NCBI GenBank assembly: GCA_958298945.1
Contig: OY282607.1
Location: forward strand, 73,214,868-73,278,867
Reading direction: 5' to 3'
DNA: 64,000 nt
DNA from: Atherix ibis
Taxonomy: Eukaryota > Arthropoda > Insecta > Diptera > Athericidae
Shown here: positions 1 through 12,678 of the stretch, piece by piece
Position numbering within the stretch: the first letter of the stretch is position 1
Layout: each line of letters starts with the position of its first letter
The notes under the pieces: generated by a model
What the model saw: only the letters and a program-made list of their open reading frames with translations
Database searches by the model: none
Told to the model about the DNA's origin: nothing
Program-made: the position numbers and the translations under genes

Positions 1-420
1 AACTTATTGAGATCGTCTTCAACTTCTTTTGTGAATTCTGCTTTTATTTTTTGAACACTCTTTCCAACCTTTTTTTTTTAGACCGCCTTTGAAATAGTTT
101 GTTATGAAAACACTATTTTAGAGTATGTACGTGTAGATTAGTTTGCATGCCAAACTCATAAGCCCACGTTTAATTGCCTATTACTACGCCTTTCACTAAT
201 GTAGAGTCTTAATTATTTTATCCAAGCATGTTTTAAACAATATGTTTGCGATGTTCTTTTGATATATAATTCACCAACACATTTCATGCACAAAAATCAA
301 CTAAAAACAAATTTGTAAAATATGTCCAGATCCTGACGCATCACTCTTAAGCTGCAATGACGATTTATTCATCGCAGAGTAGAGCACATCAAATTGCATT
401 ACAAAACCAATACCAGTGCC
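1..420. other. AT-rich sequence, no gene seen
   Basis: No open frame of note, no repeat shared with the rest of the window and no recognisable regulatory site. Confidence 0.6.
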
Positions 421-1745
421 TTAGATTAAAGAATATCTGAATAGGCCCTTACGTCAGATTTAAGTATATATATACGCAATTTTCTGGCATAATTATTGCA
501 GATGCGGTGAGAAATCGTAACGCTTGCATACATTTGTGTAGATTTTTTTATGTAGACATGACACCCCCTGATATCTAGTTTTCAAAATAGATATTTATTG
601 AATATTCATTTTAATTAATTTATTGCAAACAAAAATATAATTTAAACACAACGAGACAGGTAATTTTTATTTTTTGTACAATCTTTTGATATGAAATGGA
701 ATTGTATTTTAAGTTTATTATTTATTTCGTAATTATCAATTAAATATAAAGCGCCTCAATTTTGTTGACTTTCAGAGAGTTTAAAAAAACGCTATTCTCC
801 ATGAAAGTGCTAGCACACCGAAATGCTTGCGTTCTCTTATTATATTTCAAGTTGTTATTTTGGCACTTATCGGAAAGTGTAGTTTTTATCTTTTTTGAAG
901 TGTTTACGATAAAATAAGTATTTATATAAATAGTTATGTTGTTGATAACATTTAATAGGAAGTATTTATTTCAGAAAATGAAGTGTTTTATAAGGAGTTA
1001 CTTTTAATTCAATGGAATGAGGAAGCCGGGAATTTCTATATTTTGGTAAGTTGACATATGTGTATTCATTTTTACTACATAAATTAACAAAAAATTAGTG
1101 TATGATTTATTTAATTGGCTTTTATTGATTTATTTTGTCCAAAAAGTGGTTAAAAAATGAAAATTTCGCCATTCAATAAATGTTAACAAATGTGATGTTG
1201 ACAGTTCAATGTTTACAAGAAAAAAGTTCAGTGCCGGTGTATGTAAAGTGTGTATAAAAAAATTTAAGGGAACGATTTTTTCAATCTGATTTCCATTACT
1301 GCTGTCACTGTGGTAAATATTTTTTTTGCATTTGTGCTTTCGCTTGCTCTATTATACCATTTTATAATACAATAAATTTTCCACCTTGTAATTTAATTTT
1401 AAAACATTTGCTATAATGTTGTATACGATTAACTTTTATTTTATTAAGAAATTAATGTAATATTCTATGTAATTAATGAAATAATTCGCAAACACACATT
1501 AAAATTTATATTTACTAAGGTGTGGTTTTAATTTCAACATAATATCACATTCTTTCATTAAATTCATTTTGCAAATTTGGAATGGATTTTTATTTGTGCA
1601 CATAATTGTTTTCATATAACATTTTTAATAAAGAATATCATGAAATAAATATAATTAAAATATATAATAAATAAATTAATTAAATAGAATATTGTGTTTT
1701 ATTGCAAATTTCCAAAACTAATTCCAACAAACAACAAAACCCGCA
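421..1745 (+). mobile_element. Interspersed repeat with THAP-like exon, copy 1
   Basis: This segment shares long blocks of sequence, in the same order and orientation, with 37890-39330 and 57797-58605. The shared blocks include the start (TTAGATTAAAGAATA), a block around 510-560 containing AATCGTAACGCTTGCAT, the block 620-660 ending in ACAACGAGACAGG, the exon-like block 974-1050, and a 3' block around 1695-1745 ending in CGCAATA. I cannot identify terminal inverted repeats or a target duplication. The exon-like block suggests a THAP-domain transposon of the P superfamily, now non-autonomous. The alternative is copies of a host THAP gene segment. Calling it a repeat is secure; the class is inference. 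Confidence 0.75.
978..1045 (+). pseudogene. Decayed THAP-like exon, repeat copy 1
   Basis: Sixty-eight bases follow a splice-acceptor-like TTTATTTCAG and end at a donor-like GTAAG. They read MKCFIRSYF, stop, FNGMRKPGISIFW. The matching exon in the other copies keeps a second cysteine and the phenylalanines. Together the three copies point to an ancestral pattern of Cys-X4-Cys followed by Lys-Pro-Gly-Ile-Ser-Phe-Phe-Arg. That is the usual opening of a THAP (C2CH) DNA-binding domain, where an intron after the phenylalanine-arginine is common. In this copy the second cysteine codon is tyrosine and the tenth codon is TAA, so it cannot work. The assignment rests on about 23 residues and on no downstream exon. 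Confidence 0.45.
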
Positions 1746-4700
1746 ATATTCAAAAAATCTATTTGTTTACGCATAAATGACATCACATATCAAATTGGTT
1801 TTAAACGAACCGCTTCAATCGCATACTGCAGTTAAAAATTGGCACCCAATGATTTACGCCGTTTCTGTTATTTTGTAAGCGTGTGCTTTCTACGAATGTA
1901 TTGCCAACAAAATTGTGGCACAAATTTTGTGAAGAGTCCTATGCAGTTCTTCTATAATATAAGAGCTGTACACAGACTAGTTGACAGATTTCGACAAAAC
2001 TTTACGTTACGGTTTCGAATATTAGTACCAACTCAACAGCAAATATTTTTATTATATCTTTTAGGCGGTAATTTTAAATAAGCACTCCCGGATACTTATT
2101 TAACAATTGTAAAATTGAAAATAATATCAAAGAGAAACATTTAATTCTTATAAGTTTTAATTAAAAAAAATAAGAAACTCCATTTTTTTTTTACACCCCC
2201 TCCCCAATCGCCAACACTGAAACACAACCATATTATATTCCATCCTAATAGGCTATTTAAGTTCTCTCTACAAATTACTACAAAAATTTTATCTGCAAAT
2301 GACATATTTACCAGAAATTCAAACTTCTAAGAAAAATATTCCTTCTGAACTGAATAACTCACGTACTTTGGTTGGACTTATCGTGTTTTTTTTCCTTCTC
2401 CTTTTTCGATTTGGCGAAATTGAAATTCCACTTCAAAACTTGTATTTTTAAATGAATTTCATTTAATTTAGAAGAAAATTGCAAGAAAAAGAAATTCTTA
2501 CCATATTATTTCAGAAGATGTAATTTTGTGGTTTAGTGGACGAAATTAAAAATCAGGAAAAGGCAATCACTAGAAAAGCCAGCGCAAAAAAGGAACAATT
2601 TAGAAGGGCACCAATCCTTCCTTTGCTGAACACATTGATCTAATTTTCCGGAAATTGAAATTGTTTTCTCCTTTAGGAATGTAAAAGGAGCAAATATCCT
2701 TTTTTCTAAAGTTTTTAAAACTCATCATTCACTGATGCGATGAATTTGGTTTTTATTTTTATTTTTTTTTTTAGAAAAAAATTAATATAATTTTACACAG
2801 TAATACATCTTACTATTCACCCTTTTTTCCTTTAATAGAGTTATTTATAAAAGTGTCAGAATGCTTGAAATTGACAACAATTTAATATAAGAAATCATTC
2901 TACCAAAAGTTTTTCCCGAATTTCCATTATGCAATCTTGATAAAATGTATGAAATTTCTTTTATGATATTTATAAACGAACTAAAAAAAAAAAAGGAAAA
3001 AAAAGAAAAGATTAATAAAAATATATCGAAAAATGAACGATCGACATTTTCCGATATTAAAATGCCTACGTAGATACACCTATGTATATGTGTATATACT
3101 GTTAGAATAAGAAGAAGAAAAAAAAGTCCATCAAAAACATGACATGCCACAAAATCTTTAGGTTAGAAAAATTTGCATATTTTCCAGGTGAAAGGATATA
3201 AAAATTTTATGTACTATGAGAGCCTTCATATAAGCCCATATATGCATAACTCGTATTTCCGAATGGCATAAGGGATTCGAACCCTCTTGAACCTTTCGTT
3301 ATATTATACTTCATTGAATTTTTCAAATTCTTCTATTAGAATGGGGATTTTCGTAAGGGCATGGGCATGATATCGTTATAAAATGAAAGATATTCAATTT
3401 AAGATTGTAAAAAAAGGAACTAAAATTAGTGAAAAGTCAAGGTCGTATGTTAAATATTACAAAATAAAATATTTTGGAAATAGATTAACAACCACAACTC
3501 ATCCAAGGTAAAGGTTACATAATTAAAGATTTTCTTGTATCAGGTACGATCACAAACTGGTTTGTAAATCAAATCGTACAATTAGGAAAAACTTCATTTT
3601 CCACTCAGTAGATACTATCAACGATGTGTATATTCAAGCGATAATCTTAAAAATCACCTAGTATTAGGGAATATGGGCTAGAGACACCACATTCTCTACT
3701 AAATGATAAAAAACTGTCATCTAACAGGAGTAGGGTAGATTGATTCCACTTTATAGCATCACAGCTTAAGTTCGTTGTGGATTCGAAATTTGAGAAAATT
3801 TAATTTCATGACAAACGTGAACACATTTTCGAGACAACGAAATGAAATCAACTCTTAGGGACTTGGTTGTGGACCTGTATTTAGGCGATTACACAAAATT
3901 CATTCAATTTGACAACCACTACGAACATTGAAGACAGTAAAATCTGTCCTGGATTTTTGTTCTCTATTACAGAACAGAGATTCTAGGACATTACACATTC
4001 TGAATGGCAAAATTGTCAGAGGTCAAAAACGATTTTATTTCTGAAATACCATAAAAACCATTATCACGGTTACCATATTCTATGAAAATTCACTAACAAA
4101 TCGTTATACAATAAAATCTCAACCAATGACAAAAATACTCACTTTTTTTTTAGAATAAGTATATTAAATGTTTGATGATATAATATTCTACAATACATTA
4201 TATTTTCTATATATTTTTTCATAAAATAAAAATTAATGTCTGCTCTTCTTTTTAAATCTAGAAGCAAATTTTATGTAATTCTATTCGCAACCAAATGACA
4301 AGTTGCTAATAAATTGTAAAAATTCAGATTGTTCAATGTTTAGTAGGCAAAAAAAATTAAACCCGAAACAAATGTGCATATTTATTATACTTTTGAGATA
4401 TTTTTCCATACTACTGAGTTTGAAATTGGGATTTTGTCAAAATGGTAACATTAGAACAGAAGCATGCCCATGAATTTGGGATGCGTAGGAAAAAATCAAA
4501 CAAATCTACTTGATTACGGAGTAACGAGATGGCTCTTACTCATATTACTGACAAAGCATATGTTCAGCATAAAAAGCCGTTCCTCATGACAATGTACAAG
4601 CACACTCGCAATATAAACCTACACTCTTATACATTTATATATATAAGATCAAAAAACATCTAATTGTCATGATTATATGAGAATATAATAGAAAAAAAAA

Positions 4701-5219
4701 CTCGTGTTTCATACACAACAAACGCCAAATTTGTATACGATCTTTCGTGTTTCTGACTAATAATTATGGTAATTTGAAGCGTAGCTGAGGTCACATAGAT
4801 CGTGTGGGTGGTTCCAATGACTCAAATATAAATATGACTTCAAAAGACATTTTTTTTGCCATTCAACAGAACGTCTTAATAAAATAGCTGTCTCGGACTC
4901 TAGATTATGACATTAATTTTAAGCAGTGAACTACTTCTTCAAGCAGTAAAAATTAACAAGTTTGTTATGAATTAATAGTAAATACGTGGTTGAAAACAAT
5001 ATCCTTAATTATCCTATTTTTTGAAGAAATTGCACAGTTTTAAAATCAGATTAATATATAAAAATATGGCCCAATTAATTGTTATTTAGTTTAAATTTTT
5101 TAGTTTTAATTTAATTAAATTTTGAAAGTAAAGTTAAAGAAAATACACTTCAATTAAATTTTAATATCATTTTATTGTATCAACCTTTCCAATATGCATA
5201 ATGATTATGCAAGTTATAA
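1746..5219. other. AT-rich stretch, no gene supported
   Basis: Long A and T runs dominate. The two open frames here (1839-2081 plus, 2845-3150 minus) are low-complexity translations with no domain. A lone RNA polymerase III B-box-like sequence lies at 3272-3286 on the minus strand, without a tRNA fold. The block 3700-4030 has slightly more balanced composition but shows no coding pattern. Confidence 0.6.
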
Positions 5220-5450
5220 AAATGGTTACCGAGAGACTTCTTGTAGAACTCGATCGTTTTGAGGCAATTTTTGATTACTATTTTGCTCATTTTAATCTGT
5301 AATTTAAGGATTGTCTGCATTAGCAAGATCTTTCACCTAGCCCTACTCGAAAAAGTTCGACGACTTTGAATTACACGATCTTGGAGGTCAATTTACATCT
5401 CGGAACTCCTTTGCAAGCGAAGAAATCAATTATTCTCCAGGCAGTTATAA
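5220..5450 (-). mobile_element. Relic of a DD41D (VS/rosa-type) transposase
   Basis: On the minus strand, frame-shifted and stop-interrupted translation gives VN, stop, PPRSCNSKSSNFFE, stop, G, followed by VKDLANADNP. This aligns with the third catalytic region of VS/rosa-type mariners, whose usual pattern is a tryptophan-proline-proline-arginine-serine-cysteine-aspartate block, then Thr-Pro-Leu-Asp-Phe-Phe-Leu-Trp-Gly-Tyr. Both aspartates are lost here. No inverted repeats are visible. The identification is by short motif order only, and the copy is very old. Confidence 0.5.
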
Positions 5451-5759
5451 TATATTATTTAACATCACTTATCTGTCGTTAAACATAAAATCACGAATCG
5501 CCTACGATCATAGGGATTGAGTTACGCACAATCAACGCACCACCATTACTGGCAGTTAACAGTCAGTAATCAGTTACAAGCTGATTACACCAACTGTTAG
5601 TGGCGAGAACTATCTAAACCTCTACTGTCATTAGCAGTGACAGCGCCCCAGATAATTACCAGTATCTTCCACAAGCGATCCCTAGACCGTACCCGCGATA
5701 TGGGTATCAACAACAGCCACTACGTTACTGCCTAAAGAGCCTACCGTTGTCTGGCACAG
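5451..5759. other. Unassigned, mixed composition
   Basis: Less AT-rich than its surroundings, with short imperfect repeats of a CAGTTA/CAGTAA/CAGTTAC type around 5548-5600. It may be 3' untranslated sequence of the LINE fragment to its right, but I see nothing that proves it. Confidence 0.35.
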
Positions 5760-6715
5760 TGTGTTCCAACACCATGAGGCATCCCGACTTCCGTAGTACC
5801 AATTTCTGTTTTAAGAGTACTTCGGTTTGTACTCCGCTCATTGAGCTACGGTAAGGAATCTTGTAAATCCCTAGGCACCGCTAAGCCAGCTAAGGTACAT
5901 GGGTTCACCAAGACCCGAAAGTACAACCGGAATCGACTTTGGTGTTTCACCCGGTTGTAGCCACCCTGCATGTCATTCACACACTCATTCACACACCATT
6001 CTCGCTGTCCTCTCAAAAAGTGACATGGCATATCTATTAAGGCATTCATACCGTTTTTTTATACCTAACACACCACTTACATTCACACCCTCATCAATTA
6101 CCACGATTCCACATGCACCTAAGTCACGCAAATCCCCGTACAGGCCACACTCAATGAGAAGGTGCTGGACACTCTCCTCCGCCGCCCCACAAGGGCATCT
6201 AGCCTCTGAAGTCAGACCCATTCATACTGCCATATTCCGTGAGTAAATACCCAAGGTACAGACCAAATTCAAATCCATACGCAAATGCAAAGCACACATT
6301 CGAAATGAACATGTGCGTCCCACACTCTCATCCCATCGACGTTGCCAAATTTCGTACAATCTATTCAGGACCAGTACACGCCGCTGGTGTGGACTAAGAT
6401 CCTGAACCTCATTATTCGTAACCGGATAACCAGCATGCGGGATGCCCCGCCGTAGACGGTAGTGAATGCTTCGACGCAGCACCTCTAGGTCCCATGGATT
6501 TTCTCCCATGAGAACCTGCATCGCATTTACATACATTCAAACATGCATACAAAGTCAGACACTGAACTGAATTTATGCCCACCCTTGCATACTGGTGGCG
6601 CATAATGTCAGCCCTACACACACGAAGCATACTTTTCTGCAGGCAGTCACTTTTCGTGGATACAAGGGCTTCTCCACAGTTCCTTGTGGGTTTCCAGACC
6701 TCCATATATGGCAAT
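5760..6715 (-). mobile_element. R1-like non-LTR retrotransposon, ORF2 C-terminal fragment
   Basis: The minus strand encodes the tail of a LINE ORF2 in pieces. 6536-6222 reads through a segment containing RRSIHYRLRRGIPHAGYPV and then LYEIWQRRWDESVGRTC, the conserved thumb/linker region after the reverse transcriptase of R1/Jockey-type elements. 6221-5985 carries the zinc-knuckle-like CPCGAAEESVQHLLIEC (Cys-X-Cys-X8-His-X4-Cys). A short frameshift around 6221 separates the two. 6714-6540 is a further degraded upstream piece. Below 5985 the sequence is probably 3' untranslated. It is 5'-truncated and dead. Composition is less AT-rich than the flanks, which fits an inserted element. The exact clade is inference. 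Confidence 0.75.
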
Positions 6716-7924
6716 TTTGTTTATTCTTCGCTGAAGAAAATTTGACCACTTTTCTAATGTTTTAACAATTTTAATGTGTTGCTCGAATCATAATGAATAA
6801 TGGCAAAACTAGAACTAAACAAATGCCATCTTGGATATGTTTGACAGCTGTCAAATAATAGAGTTATACTTTCCGAACCAAAAAATAGATAACACTTGAA
6901 ATAAATATTTCAACACTTTTATTATTTTTAGCTAGGCACAACCAGAAGAAAACGTCAATATAATAGTAAATAGGCTGGTTTAGTATTTTAAATATATTTA
7001 CATGAGAATAACCTAATACATTAGAGATAACTGGTATCAGAAGATAAATAAAAATCATCCAAGTTCGATGGACTATGAGGGAAACACCCTGCTGATAATA
7101 GTGCAGCAATCTGGAAAATGTAGTTCTCTTGCAATTAAGAACAGTTCAAATGCAGGTCAAATCCATGTGACTTTAATTGAATCAACTAATTTAACTATGA
7201 TAGAAGTAAAAAACTCTCCGCCCACATTTATAATTAATTTAGATAACAACTGAATTTTTATATGCATGATTCCGTAGGTGGTCTTACAATCACCCACGTA
7301 ATTTATTAAATAAATTATTTAAGAAAATGTCCGCTAAGCTATTAGTTTTTTTTTCTTTCTTAAACAAAAACAATTTTACTAATTCTCTATTTGTAAAGCA
7401 AAAAACTTAAATGAATCTTAAAAAAAAACTTAATCTTGTTTTGAATAAGGAATTTTAAAAATATTCTAACTAACTTCTCAATAAATACCAATATTGATGG
7501 TCGGCCAGGAAATATTATATCTCACCAGCGAAACTAGTAAAATATTGAGTGTAAAAATCTTAACGAATAATTCAATAGATAATTTGAAAATATTGCCATT
7601 ATGACTTTAAATATTACACCTAATACATTATTTAATTAATACCTTGTTAAATTATGACCGCTTTTGATTTTATTTAAATTAAAAAAATATTTCCTTTATA
7701 GTTATTAGAATAACTAATTCTATTGTGTTTTTTCTTAAAAAATTCTTATAAAGCTATCGTGTGTGTGTGTGACAGGAAATTGTTTTTTAGGCCATAAAAT
7801 GTTGAAAAACTTTCAGAGAGGAAGACTATTTTAATTGTTTGAACTTAGTTTGCATATTTGTAAGAATATTAAAAATAAAATCGATGTTAACCATTAAAAA
7901 CGTGTAATTTTAGCATAAACAACT
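6716..7924. other. AT-rich stretch, no gene supported
   Basis: Contains a 61-codon open frame at 7068-7253 with no domain or splice context, and a short (GT)n run near 7760. Nothing else is recognised. Confidence 0.55.
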
Positions 7925-10490
7925 GTTGTGTGACAATCGTAATACCAATTTAAAAGTCAAATAATATTTGATTATCATTCGAAAATTTTCTTTCTATAAA
8001 ATTTTATCTAAAAGCCATTTTGTCAATAATATTTGGAATTAGTCCATAATATCTCTTATTTATTACATAATTTTTATAATACGCAGTGAAGCAAACTGAA
8101 AATGGGTCTTTGGACTTTATTCTTATTAATTTCACCATTATTGAAAAAATGGGTTTTAGATAAAATTTTATAGAACAATTTTTTTTTTGATAATAGTCCA
8201 AAAACTATTTTATTATTTTGTAAAATCCAACTTGCGAAACTCTCTCTCATAATGCATAAAGTTCTGCTAAACATCCATCGTGTGACAATCGTAATACCAA
8301 TCTAACAGTCACATGATATTGGATTATCATTCGATACCTGAGTGGCTCGTATTTGGAATTATTCTATAGAATACACACTATTTTTTTAAATAATATAATA
8401 ACAATTTATATTATACACACAAAGTGAATCAAACTAAAAATAGGTCTTTGTACTTTATTCACACTAATTTCACCATTATTGAAAAAATGGGTTTTAGATA
8501 CAATTTTATAGAATTTTTTTTTATAATAGTCCAAAAACTATTTTATTATTTTGTAAAATCCAACTTGCGAAACTGTCTCTCATAATGCATAAAGTTCTGC
8601 TGAACATCCATCGTGTGACAATCGTAATACCAATCTAACAGTCACATGATATTGGATAATCATTCGATTCCTGAGTGGCTCGTATTTGGAATTATTCTAT
8701 AAAATACACACTATTTTTTTTATAATATAATAACAATTTTTATTACACACACTAAGTGAATCAAACTAAAAATAGGTCTTTGTACTTTATTCACACTAAT
8801 TTCACCATTATTGAAAAAATGGGTTTTAGATACAATTTTATAGAATTTTTTTTTTATAATAGTCCAAAAACTATTTTTATTATTTTGTAAAATCCAACTT
8901 GCGAAACTGTCTCTCATAATGCATAAAGTTCTGCTGAACATCCATCGTGTGACAATCGTAATACCAATCTATAAGTCATATGATATTGCATTATCATTCG
9001 ATTCCTGAATGGCTCATATTTGGAATTATTCCATAGAATACACACTATTTTTTTATAATATAATAACAATTTATATTATACACACAAAGTGAATCAAACT
9101 GAAAATGGGTCTTTGGACTTTATTCTTATTAATTTCACCATTATTGAAAAAATGGGTTTTAGATAAAATTTTATAGAACAATTTTTTTTTTGATAATAGT
9201 CCAAAAACTATTTTATTATTTTGTAAAATCCAACTTGCGAAACTGTCTCTCATAATGCATAAAGTTCTGCTAAACATCCATCGTGTGACAATCGTAATAC
9301 CAATCTAACAGTCACATGATATTGGACTATCATTCGATTCCTGAGTAGCTCGTATTTGGAATAATTCTATAGAATACACACTATTTTTTTTATAATATAA
9401 TAACAATTTATATTATACACACTAAGTGAATCAAACTGAAAATGGGTCTTTGAACTTTATTCACATTAATTTCACAATTATTGAAAAAATGGGTTTTAGA
9501 TAAAATTTTATAGAACAATTTTTTTTTTGATAATAGTCCAAAAACTATTTTTTTATTTTGTAAAATCCAACTTGCGAAACTGTCTCTCATAATGCATAAA
9601 GTTCTGCTAAACATCCATCGTGTGACAATCGTAATACCAATCTAACAGTCACATGATATTGGATAATCATTCGATTCCTGAGTGGCTCGTATTTGGAATT
9701 ATTCTATAGAATACACACTATTTTTTTATAATATAATAACAATTTATATTATACACACTAAGTGAATCAAACTGAAAATGGGTCTTTGGACATTATTCAC
9801 ATTAATTTCACCATTATTGAAAAAATGGGTTTTAGATAAAATTTTATAGAAAAACTTTATTTTGATAACAGTCCAAAAACTATTTTATTATTTTGTAAAA
9901 TCCAACTTGCGAAACTCTCTCTCATAATGCATAAAGTTCTGCTAAACATCCATCGTGTGACAATCGTAATACCAATCTAACAGTCACATGATATGTGATT
10001 ATCATTCGATTCCTGAGTGGCTCGTATTTGGAATTATTCTATAAAATACACACTATTTTTTTTATAATATAATAACAATTTTTATTACACACACTAAGTG
10101 AATCAAACTGAAAATGGGTCTTTGAACTTTATTCACATTAATTTCACCATTATTGAAAAAATGCGTTTTAGATAAAATTTTATAGAAAAACTTTTTTTTG
10201 ATAATAGTCCAAAAACTATTTTATTATTTTGTAAAATCCAAGTTGCAAAACTGTCTCTCATAATGCATAAAGTTCTTCTAAATAACCGTTGTGTGGCAAT
10301 CGTAATATCAATCTGAAAGTTTTGGAGTCTCATTCTCCTGAGTCACTCGCATTCCTATTCACTAAGTAAATATAATACCCACAAAATAAATCAAACTGAG
10401 AGGCGGCTCTTTAGAGTTTAATTATAATAATTTAAACATTATTGACAAAATATGTTTTAGATAAAATTTCATAAAGAAAAACAACAATTA
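7925..10490. repeat. Tandem satellite array, about 335-bp unit, 7-8 copies
   Basis: The block GTGACAATCGTAATACCAA recurs at 7930, 8282, 8615, 8949, 9285, 9622, 9957 and (changed) 10293. The spacings are 352, 333, 334, 336, 337, 335 and 336 bp. Each unit contains a pair of AT-rich segments, a block with CAAACTGAAAATGGGTC and a block with CAACTTGCGAAACT. Inner units differ from each other mainly by small indels in A/T runs and scattered substitutions. The first unit and especially the last one (after 10293) are clearly more diverged. The minus-strand open frames that recur in every unit (beginning MFSRTLCIMR) follow from the repeat; frame-breaking indels among units argue against coding. Confidence 0.95.
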
Positions 10491-12678
10491 TTGAAAATTA
10501 CCCAATTAATATTTTATAATAAATATATATTTTCCGAGAAAGCTTAGAAATTTCGTTCCTATATATTCAATTATTTATTTTATGACTTCAATAGATATTG
10601 TGTACATTTTCAAACAACGTAATTCTAGGAAATATTTCTTTCCCAGATTATATTTTTAATATTTAAAATAAGAAACAAGTCTAACAATACAAACAAACCA
10701 ATCCAAGATAAGACATTATCTATAGACATAATAAGTTATCAGTAGACATAACTTTGTTGATATTACAAAAAAGTGACTTCACTTTTATTGCACGAAATCC
10801 TTAAAACCACCTAATAAATAAAGGTGGCACCTATTTATTGTAAATGGAATTTCAGTTGATATACTATTTAAATATAGATAAGGTTTTGATAAAATTCATA
10901 ATCAATAACAAATTGGTTTATCAGGAATATTGGTTTGCTACAAGCTACATACATACATACGTCTGAGAAAAGGGTTTGGACTATTTATTTAACACTTAAT
11001 AATAGGTTTGTTCATAAGATAATTACACATTTTACTTACACTGTTATTTTTTGATAGTTTATTAAAATTTCATTAATTTTAGATTTTCCTGGGAATCGTT
11101 ATTGTTGGTAAACTGAAATTTTTTATTAGAAAATAAACAAATTTTCCTATAGATAGGTATGGAAATGGAGAAATTGTACTGGTTTCTTAAAGTTTATTCA
11201 CTGCATTATTTGGATTTAATTGATCTAAAAATAACCAACAACGTCGTCATGGAGTGCAGCTGGAAATTTAAGAGCGGTAATCTACACGTATTTACAAAAT
11301 CAATTCGATTTTGGAAATGTGGAAAGACTAAACATAAACAACATATTTACAATATAAGACATCATGTTCTTTTAGGTTTATATATTCATTTCAGAAATAG
11401 TCTATAAATTATACAGCAAATATGAAAATCGTAGAAAGTATTATGTTTTTAATAATTTATATACCAAATCATACAACAGCAAATGGTTTGATTTCAGAAC
11501 AAGAAAATTGTATAAAATTAGTCAAATTAAGTAAATTTATGTGCATTTAAGTAAAAACTGAAGGAAAATATTTTTATGTATAAGGGATTCCTAACAAGAT
11601 ATGGAACCAAAAAAGTCCCATTCTTGGTAACAGATACTCATCATAAGTTTGAGTATACGAATATTGAATATTTCTCCCTAGGGTTTTCTTCGACTACTCT
11701 GTAATATTTTCCTTTCTATACTTTATGATAAGTACTTATTATTTTTAATAATCAAATAATACATAAGTGATTATCTTAAATTATCTATTTTATGCAAATG
11801 ACCATACGATTTGTCTATTTACGACACATCATGTATTTACCTTTAATCAAAAACACATTATTCAGCTTGTAAGACTAAAGATTTTTGTACATTTTTTATT
11901 TAGGTAATTTATTATTTCCCTCAAAATGCGCATACATTAATATTTTTATATATACATTTCCATATAATATGCTAACTGACAGCAAAATAATATATGAAAA
12001 TGGGAAATTTACTAAGTAATAATAGCTGTCAACAAGAATATGAAAATTTAAGTAAAGAAAATGTAGAAGATAATTTGATAGCAACAATCAAGATTTGATG
12101 GGAAAAATTATATTCATTTTAGGGGGAAAAAAAACTATTGAGGTTTTTTTCTGAGATTTGATTTGTAGTAAAATTCAGAAAATGCATTTTCCACTATTGA
12201 GAGTATTTTATTTTCGGATTTAAAAAAATTAGAAATTTTCATGGCCCTATATAATTACAAAACTTAAAAGCTGTACATTTTTTTTTTTGGTAAATATAAT
12301 CAGAAAGATTTTTTATTTCTTGATAAATTATCGATTACAATTTCATGTTGAAGAGTTGATTGGCCGTAAGTCATTGACGGTGTATGTATGGACAAAGACA
12401 AAATTTAAATAAATTCTAATAAGATTTTTGTACAATTAACATAATTTTCTGTCGAAACTTTACAGATTAAGGATAACTTACCTTTTCTTTAGGATGGCTT
12501 TTCGCTTTTCAATACACAAAATCGATTTAATATAATTTAAAGTTGGGTTGTCAATGTTCACATATATTGTTTTACCCCAAACTTAGTTAGTGTCTTTTCA
12601 AATTCAAATAATTTTGATGATTTTTTTTCAAATATTCAAATGCAGATATTATTATAATGAATGTTCAATATCGAACTA
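10491..12678. other. AT-rich stretch with one tiny secreted-like open frame
   Basis: No repeat family or gene is recognised. A CATA-type microsatellite lies near 10950-10960. The 82-codon open frame at 11159-11407 has no recognisable domain. The small open frame at 11422-11550 is listed separately. Confidence 0.5.
11422..11550 (+). CDS. Possible 42-residue secreted peptide or first exon
   Basis: The frame starts MKIVESIMFLIIYIPNHTTA: a basic start, a hydrophobic core at residues 8-14 and small residues near 19-20, the shape of a signal peptide. About 22 residues with one or two cysteines follow before a stop. A TATAAATT lies about 20 bp upstream. A possible splice donor (AGTAAATTT) sits inside the tail, so this could be a first exon. 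In such AT-rich DNA hydrophobic frames arise by chance. I do not recognise a family and see no second exon. Confidence 0.2.
   Translation: MKIVESIMFLIIYIPNHTTANGLISEQENCIKLVKLSKFMCI

Noticed and set aside
1839..2081. 80-codon open frame on the plus strand
   Set aside because: No domain, no signal, no splice context; composition as in the surrounding DNA.
2845..3150. 101-codon minus-strand frame rich in Phe, Ser and Leu
   Set aside because: Produced by A/T homopolymers read in reverse; low complexity.
3272..3286. B-box-like GGTTCGAATCC on the minus strand, as in a tRNA or SINE
   Set aside because: Only the T-arm can be drawn; no D-arm, anticodon arm or acceptor pairing, and no A box upstream.
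8074..10333. Recurring minus-strand open frames of 60-70 codons (MFSRTLCIMR...)
   Set aside because: They follow the satellite unit. Units carry frame-breaking indels, so there is no sign of selection for a protein.
7925..10490. CRISPR-like array
   Set aside because: The units are about 335 bp and contiguous, with no short repeat/unique spacer pattern; the genome is eukaryotic.
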